Shown here: one piece after another, positions 1-8,882 of the stretch
Layout: every line of letters starts with the position of its first letter
How positions within the stretch are numbered: position 1 is the stretch's first letter
Assembly (NCBI GenBank): GCA_900314975.1
Contig: OMXI01000003.1
Coordinates: forward strand, 1 to 64,000
Direction of reading: 5' to 3'
DNA from: an uncultured Eubacteriales bacterium
GTDB taxonomy: Bacteria > Bacillota > Clostridia > Oscillospirales > Ruminococcaceae
Length of the DNA stretch: 64,000 nucleotides
Position numbers and translations under genes: made by a program
The notes under the pieces: generated by a model
What the model was told of the DNA's origin: nothing
The model's database searches: none
Seen by the model: the letters and a program-made list of their open reading frames with translations, nothing else

Positions 1-51
1 ACCGCCTATTATGCTTCTTGCAAAAATCATTGAGCCGTTTTTTGTTATCAT
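1..51 (-). CDS. Partial phage tail-region gene (5' end only)
   Basis: Only the first 17 codons are inside the window (MITKNGSMIFARSIIGG), and the rest lies beyond the left edge. The ATG overlaps the stop of the gene before it in an ATGA arrangement. It is preceded by a strong AGGAGGT ribosome site six bases upstream. This spacing is typical of the tail/host-interaction operon of siphoviruses, so translation coupling is likely. No function can be assigned from so short a piece. Confidence 0.55.
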   Translation of the reverse strand, partial: MITKNGSMIFARSIIGG

Positions 52-917
52 TGTGTTACCTCCTGTGCTTTTGTGGTTACTCTGCTTACGATGTTTGCGG
101 TCCGCAGTACCGCCGAGCGCCTGCCGCCACCGCTATGTTCTTCGAGTTCGGTCACGCGGTAGTTGAGCTGACTCATAATGTCTTGTACGGACGGCGTGAA
201 GCTGTCGCGTGATTCATTGAGATATTCTCGTCTTCGTAGAAATGGCATCAGAACGATACCTTTATCTTCCCACGATTTGCCTTCATATCTTTTTACTAAG
301 ACCTTAATGCATATTTTTTGATTATCAACGACAGTAAATGGTACTGCATCTCCGTCTGTTGATGCTATAAGATTTGTATTAAACCACATAGCTGTACCAT
401 CGTCAGCATAGACTTCCCAATGGATGTAACCATCTTCGGAATCCCATTCTCCTGCATTAACATCAGCATCAATCGACAATATGTAGTCTCCACTCATCAG
501 CGTGGTGCGTATCTGCTGATATTTAGGCTCAAGATTGATATTGTTCGTGTTAAAGAAAAAACTAAAGCTATCTTCGAGCGCTGTATCTCCAGAACCGCCG
601 ATAAATACAATCGCATCTATGTACTGTTCAGCGTATAACTTGTCAATAAGCAGCTGACCTCCAGCTATGTCATACTCAACACCCTCACCATTGTTTGCTA
701 CATCTATCGGGAACTGATTGATGCTTCTTGTTCTACCTATAGCATCTTCGCTCTGCTCGATACGACGGATGATTTCAGGCGCAGCTCTCTCAATATCGGC
801 TATGCCTGCAAGTGACTGCTCTGCTCTTTCTGCGTATTCTTTAGCTTTTCCTGCTTCTTGCAACAGCGCATCGATTTCCTCTCCGCTGTACGGCGAATAG
901 TAGTCTTCGTTAGGCAT
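48..917 (-). CDS. Hypothetical phage distal tail / receptor-region structural protein
   Basis: About 289 residues, at the distal end of the tail gene run and directly after the Gp37-like protein. Residues about 10-70 form a charged helix suited to trimerisation. The rest is beta-rich, with a segment around residues 140-215 that looks like a jelly-roll or carbohydrate-binding fold. The second ATG (917) is preferred over 923 because AAGGAG then sits seven bases upstream. In siphoviruses this position usually holds a baseplate upper protein or tail fibre that contacts the host surface. I do not recognise the family, so the receptor role is inferred from position alone. Confidence 0.6.
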   Translation of the reverse strand: MPNEDYYSPYSGEEIDALLQEAGKAKEYAERAEQSLAGIADIERAAPEIIRRIEQSEDAIGRTRSINQFPIDVANNGEGVEYDIAGGQLLIDKLYAEQYIDAIVFIGGSGDTALEDSFSFFFNTNNINLEPKYQQIRTTLMSGDYILSIDADVNAGEWDSEDGYIHWEVYADDGTAMWFNTNLIASTDGDAVPFTVVDNQKICIKVLVKRYEGKSWEDKGIVLMPFLRRREYLNESRDSFTPSVQDIMSQLNYRVTELEEHSGGGRRSAVLRTANIVSRVTTKAQEVTQ

Positions 918-919
918 TT

Positions 920-2140
920 TCATTCTCCTTTCACTATAATCTGCTTGTTATCTGATGTGATATACCTCATACCATTTTTACAGCAGTAAGTAAGATTTAT
1001 TGGTTCCCACTCGTCAAATGTGGGTATTATACTGTAACCATTGCGATCATAAGTCTCTGTTAATTTCACACAGCGAACTCTTCCGTAGTTTCCAAAATCA
1101 TCGCGAGCTATTACTATATCACCAAGCTTATAGTTTTCAAGAGCTTTGAAATGAGGATTATCCGATTCAGTGATAGATATTTTTTCTTCTGGAGCTTTCA
1201 ATGATTTCAAAGCCTGCTCTGATACAAGCTCCTGAACCGTTTTCGATGTATTCTCGCTTTTTACAGTTGACAAATCCATAAACTGTTCTATGCGATAGAT
1301 ACCTTCTGCTTCTCCCTCCAGCTCTGCGAATTCTTCCGATGGTTCATCTTCTGTCGTGCCAAGAGCAATGACGGAAGATACTTCTTTTGTTTTGTTGTAG
1401 GTATATTCTGATGATGCGATATCACCATTTTGCGCCGATATGATACAAACATTTGTCCCTCTGGTATAGTCGCTTGGTTCATATAGCACAAATTCGAGAA
1501 ACCATTCTTCAGGGTCTTGCGGTTCTTCAAACAGATATTTGGCTCGAATAAGCCGAGATTGTATGCCAATCTTATACTTCTGTCTGTAGTCGTTCACCAC
1601 ATTTAAAAAATTTTCACCAAAAAAACTAGCATAGACGGGTTCATATGATGATTCTATTTCAGAACCTATATGTACCCACGTTATATTTCTCATATGTATA
1701 GGTGACTCTTTAAACAAAATTGTGAAAAATAACTGAATGAGAATAGGTGGGCTTGAGTCATATATGTCACTTGTCATTGGTAAGATAACATAACCCGACT
1801 GCCTGATTTGAATATCCGTCATTACTCTGTAAGAAAAAATAGCATCTGCACTTCTTCCTGCGAGTGACAGTTTACGTCCTTCGATCTCATCTTCCGTCAT
1901 CACTACACGCTCTATTATCATGACTTGATCGTAGCATTCATTTTCGCTCGCGATATTTGTCTTTGTTAAAAAACACTGTTCTTTGAGTAACGCTACGATT
2001 TCCTTATCCGCAGGGACCGACAACTTAAATGAACCAGGTGCGTAGAAGTTGCTCTCCCACATCACGTCACAGTTGTCAATTAGTTTCACACTCTCGATAC
2101 GATTTCGATATGGAGAAACATGCCACAGTATAAGATCCAA
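920..2140 (-). CDS. Gp37-like siphovirus tail protein (tail-associated)
   Basis: 406 residues. The N-terminal part, with a W-E-S-N-F-Y-A-P-G-S-F pattern around residues 28-40 and the following YDQVMIIERV and RSADAIFSYR segments, matches the siphovirus ReqiPepy6 Gp37-like family, found at the tail tip in place of a classical Tal protein. The start is a TTG placed seven bases after AAAGGAGGT. The stop of the upstream dit-like gene (TGA) directly abuts this TTG, so translation is probably coupled. It should form part of the baseplate hub below the tail tube. No peptidase or lysozyme domain is visible, unlike many Tal proteins. Confidence 0.78.
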   Translation of the reverse strand: MDLILWHVSPYRNRIESVKLIDNCDVMWESNFYAPGSFKLSVPADKEIVALLKEQCFLTKTNIASENECYDQVMIIERVVMTEDEIEGRKLSLAGRSADAIFSYRVMTDIQIRQSGYVILPMTSDIYDSSPPILIQLFFTILFKESPIHMRNITWVHIGSEIESSYEPVYASFFGENFLNVVNDYRQKYKIGIQSRLIRAKYLFEEPQDPEEWFLEFVLYEPSDYTRGTNVCIISAQNGDIASSEYTYNKTKEVSSVIALGTTEDEPSEEFAELEGEAEGIYRIEQFMDLSTVKSENTSKTVQELVSEQALKSLKAPEEKISITESDNPHFKALENYKLGDIVIARDDFGNYGRVRCVKLTETYDRNGYSIIPTFDEWEPINLTYCCKNGMRYITSDNKQIIVKGE

Positions 2141-2947
2141 TCAGATACCTCCTTTGCATTCAGGCTCTTTGGTCCATATCGTAGTTGCCTCGTATTCCGC
2201 CGCAGTAAATTCTTCGCGAAGACCATCAATCACTTTATAAATACTTACCGTAACATCCGATACTCCGCCTACGAATGATATCCATTCAGAGCCTGGAACT
2301 ACATCATCTATCGGGTGTCCTACTATCCGTTTGTCATTATAGTAGGACTTTATAGACAGCGACTGTACACCGCCACTGCTTAAGCCCGTTTGAAGAGTCT
2401 TGTTTTTATAGCTTATTGCAACAACACTAAAAGGCGTACTTGATACAATCATAAATTCGCACCCCGATGTGTATGGGGTTCTTCTTACAGGTGTAGGTTG
2501 ACCACCTAGAATTCTTGTTGCTATGTAGATTTCTTGCTGTGTTTCTGTATTATAGAGCTTGAATAAAGGGAAAGGACAGATTATAGATATCTGTATAGCT
2601 TGTCTTTCTTTAAACAGGTCGCCTTTAACAGATTCCACATGCCCGTCAATCGATAGGCTTTCATCGTAGCTTGAAACTATAAGCTTTATATTATCGCCAC
2701 ATGGGAACTGATCATACAGCAGTTCTCTCCCTTCTTTTACGTCGTTTTTCAGATAGACAGTCATAACAATATTTCTAGCTCTCAAGCCTGCTGACGAAGC
2801 AATCTCTCCTCTGCCGTCTATCCGCTGCGATGTATTAATATATGCATCGGTTTCTGTTATTCCTTGTATGTCAGCTACCACTATGTTTTCGTCAGCAGAT
2901 AAACAGACAATGTTGCCGTTCTTGACCGTGCTTATTATTGGTACCAT
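2141..2947 (-). CDS. Distal tail protein (Dit-like, siphovirus tail component)
   Basis: 268 residues and beta-rich, placed between the tape-measure gene and the Gp37-like gene, which is the canonical Dit position. The early segment with RNIVMTVYLKND and the later ISIICPFPLFK fits the siphovirus-type tail component family, whose N-terminal domain forms the hexameric ring joining tail tube and baseplate. The ATG at 2947 follows AAGGAGTGATATAG. The C-terminal half looks like a galectin-like accessory domain, inferred from its length compared with minimal Dit proteins. Confidence 0.75.
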   Translation of the reverse strand: MVPIISTVKNGNIVCLSADENIVVADIQGITETDAYINTSQRIDGRGEIASSAGLRARNIVMTVYLKNDVKEGRELLYDQFPCGDNIKLIVSSYDESLSIDGHVESVKGDLFKERQAIQISIICPFPLFKLYNTETQQEIYIATRILGGQPTPVRRTPYTSGCEFMIVSSTPFSVVAISYKNKTLQTGLSSGGVQSLSIKSYYNDKRIVGHPIDDVVPGSEWISFVGGVSDVTVSIYKVIDGLREEFTAAEYEATTIWTKEPECKGGI

Positions 2948-2959
2948 CTATATCACTCC

Positions 2960-5900
2960 TTAAGAATTGCCATTTAAAAGCTGGCTATTATTGTATAGTC
3001 GCTGCGATTCGTAGCTTGTAAGTGACTTCGGGCTGTTAAATGTCTGATTGACCTGCGTGTTTTGATTGTTAACAATAACGCTGCCAGCTGAATTGTTTAC
3101 ATTGCCGCTATACATGCTCTGCATGTTTTTTTTGAACAGTTCAGTCATTAGACCACTTGTCTTTTCATCAAGAATATCCTGCAAGGTCTTTGTTTTAAAG
3201 TACGATAGTCCTTTATGCAATCCTTCAAGAAATTTCTGCGACCAAAGTTGTCCTGCGCTGTCAGATTTCGCAGCACTTGCACGAAGCTGCTTGTCTACCT
3301 CATCGGATACTTTCAGCACAGCCGGAATACCATACAGCGTTCCACCGACATTTAAACCTGTGGAAAAGCGTGACATCCAGTACTTACCTTCCTCATCCAT
3401 ATTTCCTTCAGCGTTCTTGAGTTCCTGCTGTGTCCATGTTGTTATGTTTCCAACTCCAAGCAGCACGGCTTGCTTACTCTCCGAAGATGAAAGTCCGCCT
3501 GCATATGCACCTGCATTCATATAGCCGGCATAAGCATATTCTTTCTCGTATTTTTCCACTTCCTTGATAGATGCATCACACATTTCTTTTGCCTGCTCTA
3601 CCATAGATTGAGTAATGCCGGGTGTACCTTTATCAATCTGTTTCTGAAGCAATTCGTAATGCTCCTTATACTTATCTCGCTGCTTTTTCAAGGTATCATA
3701 TGTAGCTGTTTCTGCGCGCTTAAAATCATTTTTCATGTTGTTCATAGCAATATTCATTGCTTTTTCATCACCTGACGTAATAGCAGCAGAAAGATTTTCA
3801 TAGTTTTGCACTACCGATGCTGTGCTTTCATATAGGTTTTTAGCTTTTTCATATGCTGTATAGTTAGTAGATTTTTGAACTCTCTCATTTTCTAGAAGTT
3901 TTTCTACATTTCTGTACTGTTCGCGCAGTTTCCCTTCAAGTGCATTATTCTTGACAGTAACTGCACTCACTATCTGATTATTGAGGTCACGGAGCTGATA
4001 TTCATATTTGCTTATATTCTTATCTGCCTCATCATACGCTTCTTTTGCTTTTACAAAATCTAAATAGTATTGCTCATTGTTCATAAATGCCTGCTGATAT
4101 GCGTCTTCATTGGCGCTCATAATGGCTTGAGCCCGCTTCTTCTGCAGAATCTTATCAATAGATGCGGATATATCATCATAAGACTTTATGACTTTACCAT
4201 TGTTTTCTATCTCTATTCCAGTTGCCTCACTAAGCCTGTCGGTTATGTACTTTGCTCTATCCTCATAACCGCGCTTTACTCTGCCGTTAGCATCGGTAAT
4301 AAGGTCAAGCTCACCTTTGAGCTTTTCAAGGTAGTCAAATTCCTTATCAGCACTTGCCATACTATCATTTCTGGCATCTTTTACAGTTTTCCAGTCTTCA
4401 GCATTCTTTTCTATCTGCTCATGCAAAGCTTTGTATCTATCGATATTTTCATCGACTACATCTATCTCATCAGCCATAAGGTCGAAAAGTGTGCTTATTC
4501 CTGTAGCAAACAACGCAGTTCCCTTTAAGAGCCAACCTATTGGTGATGCGCTCAATTCGGTATTTAGATTTTTCTGCGCTTTTGCGGCAGCTGTCGTGGT
4601 TACGCCATACTCTGACATCAGTTTTACTACAGATTCAAAAGACATAACAAATGCCGATGCCTTGTTTATAGCCCATATTGCAGCCATAGCAGTCGCCGCA
4701 CCTTTGGCTATCGTAGTTATTGTCCCGAAGTTATCAATCGTCCACTTGATTACCGTTTTAGCTTTTGGGATAAGATTGCTTTTGAAATAGTTTATACCCT
4801 CATCTATTGTTTCTTTATTTTCTTCAAGCAGTTCACTAAATGCTTTAGCGACATCTACTTTCACTCCTTGCATTGCAAGGTTTATTTTATCAAGACCGTC
4901 CTGCGTACTTTCATATGTATTTTCTACAGTTTTATTAGACTTTTTGAGGCTTTGCGCGAAATCCTCATAACTAAACTTGCCGGTTCTCATAGCTTCAGCA
5001 AGCTCTACACCTGACTTTGCTCCAAATGCTTCGACTGCAATAGTCGCCGCTTCTGTATCGTTTGGCGCACTCTGAATCATTTGCATTGTCTTTGCAAATT
5101 CTGTGTTAGCGTTCTTTCCCTCTTTTGCCCAGTTGCCGACAGCCTTTTTTAGCCCGCCGAGAGCGGAGGAAACATTCACGCCACCTCTCTCAAATGACGC
5201 AAGCAAAGATATCTGCGAGTCAATGTCAAGTCCAAGAGCTTTAAATGCTGCACCGTTATCAGAGAGACTTTGAGCAAGCTTGCTTACATCTACCCCTGTA
5301 GCCTGTGATGCATAAGCAAGCTTATCAAGCACTTTTTCATACCTTTCAGATTCTATGCCCGCTTTCTCCATAGCTTTAGAAACAAGCTGCACAGCTGTTT
5401 TACCATCAACACCTGTAATGTCCGCAAATTTCTGGAAGATCACTGATGCTTTTTCAAGCTTATTTCCTGTAAATCCGAAGCGGGTATTTATCTCTCCTAC
5501 TATGTTTCCAAGCGTCGAGAACTCACCTTTAACGCTCTTTGCAACAGTTTCATAGCTATTAGTAAGGCTTTCTGCTGCATTTCCTGTAGCGCCAGTTGCC
5601 TTAATGACATTATCTGCACCCTCGTCAAGCTCTTGGTATGCCTGCTTTGCGGCATCTGCAAGCTCTACAAGCTTACCTATTCCCTTCTCGAGCCCATCAG
5701 ATATAAAGTTACCAAGCGCGACCTTTGCGCTTGAGAATTCTCCACTGAGCTGTTCTGTCTGCTCTTCAGCTTTCTGCTCACTTACTGTAAGGTCCTTGGT
5801 GCTTGTATCTGCATTGTTGAGTTTCTCTGTATAGTTCTTAAGTTCTTTCTCAACCTTTCCGATTGATGCCTGTTGATTGTTCATACGTATCTTTAGGTTC

Positions 5901-6178
5901 TCGGCTTCGGTTGAGTTTTCACCTTGCGCAGCTACCACCTTCTTGTATTGTTCCTGAAGTATAGATAGTTTTTTCTGCTCGGCTTCCATAACAGCGTTAA
6001 GCTGTTTTATCTTTGCCTGCTGTCCTTCAGTAGAGTCAGCCCAGTTGTCCATCGAACTGGTAGCTGCCTTGAATTCAGAGTTCGCAAGCTTTATAGCGCG
6101 GTTAGCATCAGCAATTCCGCGCTTGAATTCGGTCGCATCTATTTTTAGCTTGGTTGTGCTTTCTTTTTCATTTGGCAT
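2960..6178 (-). CDS. Tail tape measure protein
   Basis: 1072 residues, the longest gene of the prophage. The first 140 residues are continuous heptad-rich coiled coil (KLKIDATEFKRGI start, typical of tape-measure proteins). Residues about 200-450 resemble the TP901-type core with the ANVSSALGGLKKAVGN-like region, two hydrophobic stretches follow (about 480-560), and then another long coiled coil to about residue 860. The protein fixes tail length and occupies the tube lumen. At roughly 0.15 nm per residue this would give a tail near 160 nm, which is an inference. The start follows AAGAGGTGTAA. It lies just downstream of the frameshifted chaperone gene, as expected. Confidence 0.92.
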   Translation of the reverse strand: MPNEKESTTKLKIDATEFKRGIADANRAIKLANSEFKAATSSMDNWADSTEGQQAKIKQLNAVMEAEQKKLSILQEQYKKVVAAQGENSTEAENLKIRMNNQQASIGKVEKELKNYTEKLNNADTSTKDLTVSEQKAEEQTEQLSGEFSSAKVALGNFISDGLEKGIGKLVELADAAKQAYQELDEGADNVIKATGATGNAAESLTNSYETVAKSVKGEFSTLGNIVGEINTRFGFTGNKLEKASVIFQKFADITGVDGKTAVQLVSKAMEKAGIESERYEKVLDKLAYASQATGVDVSKLAQSLSDNGAAFKALGLDIDSQISLLASFERGGVNVSSALGGLKKAVGNWAKEGKNANTEFAKTMQMIQSAPNDTEAATIAVEAFGAKSGVELAEAMRTGKFSYEDFAQSLKKSNKTVENTYESTQDGLDKINLAMQGVKVDVAKAFSELLEENKETIDEGINYFKSNLIPKAKTVIKWTIDNFGTITTIAKGAATAMAAIWAINKASAFVMSFESVVKLMSEYGVTTTAAAKAQKNLNTELSASPIGWLLKGTALFATGISTLFDLMADEIDVVDENIDRYKALHEQIEKNAEDWKTVKDARNDSMASADKEFDYLEKLKGELDLITDANGRVKRGYEDRAKYITDRLSEATGIEIENNGKVIKSYDDISASIDKILQKKRAQAIMSANEDAYQQAFMNNEQYYLDFVKAKEAYDEADKNISKYEYQLRDLNNQIVSAVTVKNNALEGKLREQYRNVEKLLENERVQKSTNYTAYEKAKNLYESTASVVQNYENLSAAITSGDEKAMNIAMNNMKNDFKRAETATYDTLKKQRDKYKEHYELLQKQIDKGTPGITQSMVEQAKEMCDASIKEVEKYEKEYAYAGYMNAGAYAGGLSSSESKQAVLLGVGNITTWTQQELKNAEGNMDEEGKYWMSRFSTGLNVGGTLYGIPAVLKVSDEVDKQLRASAAKSDSAGQLWSQKFLEGLHKGLSYFKTKTLQDILDEKTSGLMTELFKKNMQSMYSGNVNNSAGSVIVNNQNTQVNQTFNSPKSLTSYESQRLYNNSQLLNGNS

Positions 6179-6191
6179 ATTTACACCTCTT

Positions 6192-6747
6192 CTAGTACCA
6201 GCTTGTTGCTTTGCGGTAAATGATACGTTCTCCAGTTATAGGGTCGTAGTTTTTCTTTTCTCTTATCTGTCTGCGACGAAGGTCAGAAAATAGTTTAATA
6301 ACCGTGTGAAAGCTCTCACTGTCAAGCTGAATTGGTGACAGTGCAGGGAACTCTTTACACACATTGTATTTTATTTGAAAAAACGCCTCACTCCAAGGGA
6401 GGAGTTCCTCCTCCCAATCAGTTTTTTTCTGTCGGAATTGTGTCGATTTCAGAAAGTGTGTACCCTACTATATCAAATAACAGCTTTGCGATATCTTTAA
6501 TTTTTACTCTTCGCCATTCCTCTTTCGTGATATCAGGAAACTGCTTATGCAGTATATCTGTGACCTGCTTATAGCAGTTGATGAGTGAAAGGTTGATTTC
6601 CCATATGGAACGTACTTTTCCTTCATCCATTTTTAGCACATCGAAAATATCTATAATAACGCCCATAGTCAGTTCGTGATACTCTCCTTCTGCAACACGG
6701 GCTATATGTTTTCCATCTTCATCATATATGCTTAGTTTAAGTGTCAT
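6192..6747 (-). CDS. Tail assembly chaperone G-T fusion, by probable ribosomal frameshift at an A7 run
   Basis: The 109-residue G product ends at a TGA (6418-6420) directly after the codons GAA AAA AAC, which contain seven consecutive A residues (6422-6428). Moving the tRNA-Lys on AAA forward by one base (or back by two) enters a frame that stays open for 76 more codons, from ACT at 6422 down to a TAG at 6192-6194, giving a fusion of about 184 residues. The extension begins TDWEEELLPW and ends near ITGERIIYRKATSWY. It has no plausible start codon and ribosome site of its own. Siphoviruses make such G and G-T chaperones in a fixed ratio, and they load on the tape-measure protein encoded just downstream. 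A simple -1 shift would hit a stop after 16 codons, so +1 or -2 is required. Confidence 0.72.
6418..6747 (-). CDS. Tail assembly chaperone, short (G) form
   Basis: 109 residues read without frameshift, starting at an ATG behind GAGGTGAAAAACA. It is helical and acidic, and lies between the major tail protein and the tape-measure gene, the fixed place of the G chaperone in long-tailed phages. It is thought to keep the tape-measure protein soluble and to recruit tail-tube protein. The sequence itself is not of a family I can name with certainty, so the call rests on position, size and the frameshift geometry at its end. Confidence 0.78.
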   Translation of the reverse strand: MTLKLSIYDEDGKHIARVAEGEYHELTMGVIIDIFDVLKMDEGKVRSIWEINLSLINCYKQVTDILHKQFPDITKEEWRRVKIKDIAKLLFDIVGYTLSEIDTIPTEKN

Positions 6748-6774
6748 TGTTTTTCACCTCTTATTAAGTACAAA

Positions 6775-6796
6775 GGCGGCGGCTTCCACCACCGCC
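6775..6796 (-). terminator. GC-rich hairpin between major tail protein and chaperone genes
   Basis: On the minus strand an 8-bp stem (GGCGGTGG / CCGCCGCC with one wobble pair) encloses six bases and is followed by only TTT. It sits in the 56-bp gap after the major tail gene. It would act as a partial terminator or RNA-stabilising hairpin that lowers expression of the chaperone relative to the tail-tube protein. Confidence 0.45.
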
Positions 6797-6803
6797 CTTA
6801 ATG

Positions 6804-7463
6804 TTATTCTGGGTCGTTCTCGGTATTATCTGTAGTATTTTGAGTCTTCTTAGCAGCTACAATCTTATCGGGATCCTGAACGTCTGCAAAGAATGTCGAC
6901 TCTGTAAGAGTAGTAAGTTCCTTGACTGTTTCAAGGATAACACCCTTACATGTCTGTCTCTTCTGCCCTGCAAGTGCTGCGAACTTATGAGTAGTATTGA
7001 TTCCTGTGAATGTCAGCTGCTGACCGTTTGCTGTCGTCGAATTGTCCTTTGTAGGATGATCTTCTCCAGGTAGCGCGAACGTGCCTTTATTTCTCCAGAC
7101 GTACACCTCATTACCATCGGTATCTTCCGTGATGTAACCTATTGCACAATACGGCTTTTCTCCGCCTGCACCTTCTACAAGCATACCGGTGTTCTCGTCA
7201 TAGTACTGACCTGTTATCTTTGCGGTCACATCATAAGGAATTGCTGATACATCAAGAACGATGGTATCAGCGCCCTCGCTGTTTATAACGATTGCAGGTA
7301 TATTGTCATAATGTTTAGTCTCGCTGGAAGCCTCAACCGTTTTGGAAACCTTATTAAGACCTGCTATCGGAAATGATTCTCCGTAACTCAATGTCTCACG
7401 ACTATCTTCGGTTACCAGTGCGCATACGAGGTCACGTGCGCCTCTATATTCTACTACTTTCAT
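6804..7463 (-). CDS. Major tail (tube) protein, phi13-like
   Basis: About 219 residues. The start MKVVEYRGARDL at 7463 is chosen over an upstream in-frame codon because it follows AAGGAGGAAATAAAA. The N-terminal pattern (GARDLVCALVTED...YGESFPIAGLNKVSKTVE) and the later YDENTGMLVEGAGG segment match the phi13-type major tail proteins of Firmicutes siphoviruses. These polymerise as hexameric rings into the tail tube. The C-terminus is a short acidic tail. It is followed by a hairpin and then the chaperone gene, consistent with very high expression of this gene. Confidence 0.85.
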   Translation of the reverse strand: MKVVEYRGARDLVCALVTEDSRETLSYGESFPIAGLNKVSKTVEASSETKHYDNIPAIVINSEGADTIVLDVSAIPYDVTAKITGQYYDENTGMLVEGAGGEKPYCAIGYITEDTDGNEVYVWRNKGTFALPGEDHPTKDNSTTANGQQLTFTGINTTHKFAALAGQKRQTCKGVILETVKELTTLTESTFFADVQDPDKIVAAKKTQNTTDNTENDPE

Positions 7464-7821
7464 TTTTATTTCCTCCTTGTATGAATTCTTCATAATAGGC
7501 TGTCAGAAAACAGCCTGTATGTGTTGAAACGTCCACGGGTATATCTGTGGGATTCCCGTCAATAACAAAACCATTGGCTTCAAGTGCGTCCTTAATCTCA
7601 AGCCCGGTGACATCTACGTCTTCAGGGTCTGTCGAATAGAAGTAAATCCACCATCCTGATACATTTTTAAGTTTTTTGTTGTCATAAGCGACAGGCTCGG
7701 AGTTGTCGAAGTTCCAGTAAGTGATAAAACGTTCTGGATACTCTCCAATAGTAATCGTACCCTGTTTTTTTACAGTTGGGCAGATTTCTTTGAGTATATT
7801 ATATAAAAAATGTCTTGTCAC
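7444..7821 (-). CDS. Phage neck / tail completion protein (minor structural)
   Basis: 125 residues, GTG start behind GAGGAGG, overlapping the upstream gene by four bases (GTGA) and the major tail gene by 20. It is the last of four small genes between capsid and tail tube, where tail terminator proteins are encoded. The alpha/beta pattern with a central WWIYFYSTDPEDVD strand is in keeping with a tail terminator. Family not recognised beyond that. Confidence 0.65.
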   Translation of the reverse strand: MTRHFLYNILKEICPTVKKQGTITIGEYPERFITYWNFDNSEPVAYDNKKLKNVSGWWIYFYSTDPEDVDVTGLEIKDALEANGFVIDGNPTDIPVDVSTHTGCFLTAYYEEFIQGGNKNESSRI

Positions 7822-8243
7822 TTCATAGCCTCCTCGATAGCTTGCCTAAAAGCCTGCTCTTGTATCTCTTCTATGTCTCGCCGTGTTTTTGAACCAAAAA
7901 CTGCATCATACAGCTCTTTGTCGGGCTTTATGTGCGGCTGACCGTATAGTGTTGTCCCATACATCAGAAAGATAGACGGGAGACCGCCTGCTCTTATCCT
8001 AAAACCACCGTCTATATCTTTATATTCGCCTTTTTCGTGAACTTCACGGTCCTGCACTATAGAATCAGCTGTCAGACCTGTACGCTTGTGCTTTTCCATT
8101 GCTTTTGCAGCTTTACATGCAATGTACTTCTGGCTATCTATCAGAGCATGGTCAATTGCTACATCAACGTTGCCGTCAAGCTCTTTAAGCATATCTTGCA
8201 GATTGTCAAGGGCGCTGTAGTCAAACTCAATGTTTTTAGCCAT
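7818..8243 (-). CDS. HK97 gp10-like neck protein
   Basis: 141 residues with a helical N-terminus, a central GLTADSIV segment and the IFLMYGTTLYGQPHIKP motif that is characteristic of the HK97 gp10 family (G-T-...-P-H-I/F-P at the fold core). Proteins of this family sit in the head-tail joining region. ATG at 8243 follows GAGGTGCTGTGA and overlaps the preceding gene end. Downstream gene overlaps by four bases. Confidence 0.78.
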   Translation of the reverse strand: MAKNIEFDYSALDNLQDMLKELDGNVDVAIDHALIDSQKYIACKAAKAMEKHKRTGLTADSIVQDREVHEKGEYKDIDGGFRIRAGGLPSIFLMYGTTLYGQPHIKPDKELYDAVFGSKTRRDIEEIQEQAFRQAIEEAMK

Positions 8244-8598
8244 TCACAGCACCTCGGACGTTTTCCTCGACTCTCTGAACCTTGAATTTCATATATATAT
8301 GCTGTTCATTGATATCTTCAGGCTTGCCGAGTATCTCATAGTCTTTGCCGTCTTCACGGCGCAACCTGCACCCTTTTTCGATGCGTGGGTCATACCACGT
8401 TGTTATCTGCGCAGTGTCAAGAATAGTCAGTTGCCTATCTGTAACTGTTTCAGTGCCGCCGTAGCTCTTCCAGTTGCAGTATACTGTGGGTCCAATGTCA
8501 GGATAGTTGAGCTTGGGCGTTCCGCAGTAGTCTGTAACTGTGGGAGTGAGCAGTGTTGCAGCTGTATCAAGCTCGTTCATTTCTTTGGGTCTATACAT
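8236..8598 (-). CDS. Head closure / head-tail adaptor protein
   Basis: About 120 residues from the ATG at 8598 (MYRPKEMNEL), chosen because GAGGT lies about 11 bases upstream. It overlaps the previous gene by eight bases. The protein is beta-rich, with a W-Y-D-P-R-I...G-C-R-L-R-R-E-D-G-K-D-Y-E-I-L-G pattern seen in head closure (SPP1 gp16/HK97 gp7-like) proteins that seal the connector after packaging. Order in the cluster agrees with this. Confidence 0.68.
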   Translation of the reverse strand: MYRPKEMNELDTAATLLTPTVTDYCGTPKLNYPDIGPTVYCNWKSYGGTETVTDRQLTILDTAQITTWYDPRIEKGCRLRREDGKDYEILGKPEDINEQHIYMKFKVQRVEENVRGAVNG

Positions 8599-8860
8599 CT
8601 GCTTTCTCGACCTCGCTTTCAAGCTTCAGCTGGGTCACAGCTGAAAGGAAATAGGGCGAGTAATCATTGAGATTATAGAAAAGATCTGAAACGCCACGGG
8701 TAACGACGCCGACGGAGCTGTCGATTTTAGCGGCTGTTACGCCTGCTGAAATCATAAAGCGCTTGACCTCGGCTATAAGGTTTGTCAGCCTGCCGTCAAA
8801 TGTGGACGATGTGATCCCCATACCTTCTTTGACTGCTGCAAGCATTTCAGCGTCCGCCAT
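8591..8860 (-). CDS. Head-tail connector (gp6-like) protein
   Basis: About 89 residues, ATG at 8860 nine bases after GAGGGG. An upstream in-frame TTG lies too close to that site. All-helical pattern (DAEMLAAVKEGMGI...LTNLIAEVKRFMISAGV) typical of the gp6/gp15-type adaptor ring that binds the portal. It is the first gene after the capsid gene, which is the standard location. Confidence 0.75.
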   Translation of the reverse strand: MADAEMLAAVKEGMGITSSTFDGRLTNLIAEVKRFMISAGVTAAKIDSSVGVVTRGVSDLFYNLNDYSPYFLSAVTQLKLESEVEKADV

Positions 8861-8882
8861 TGTCAATCACCCCTCTCTTGGA

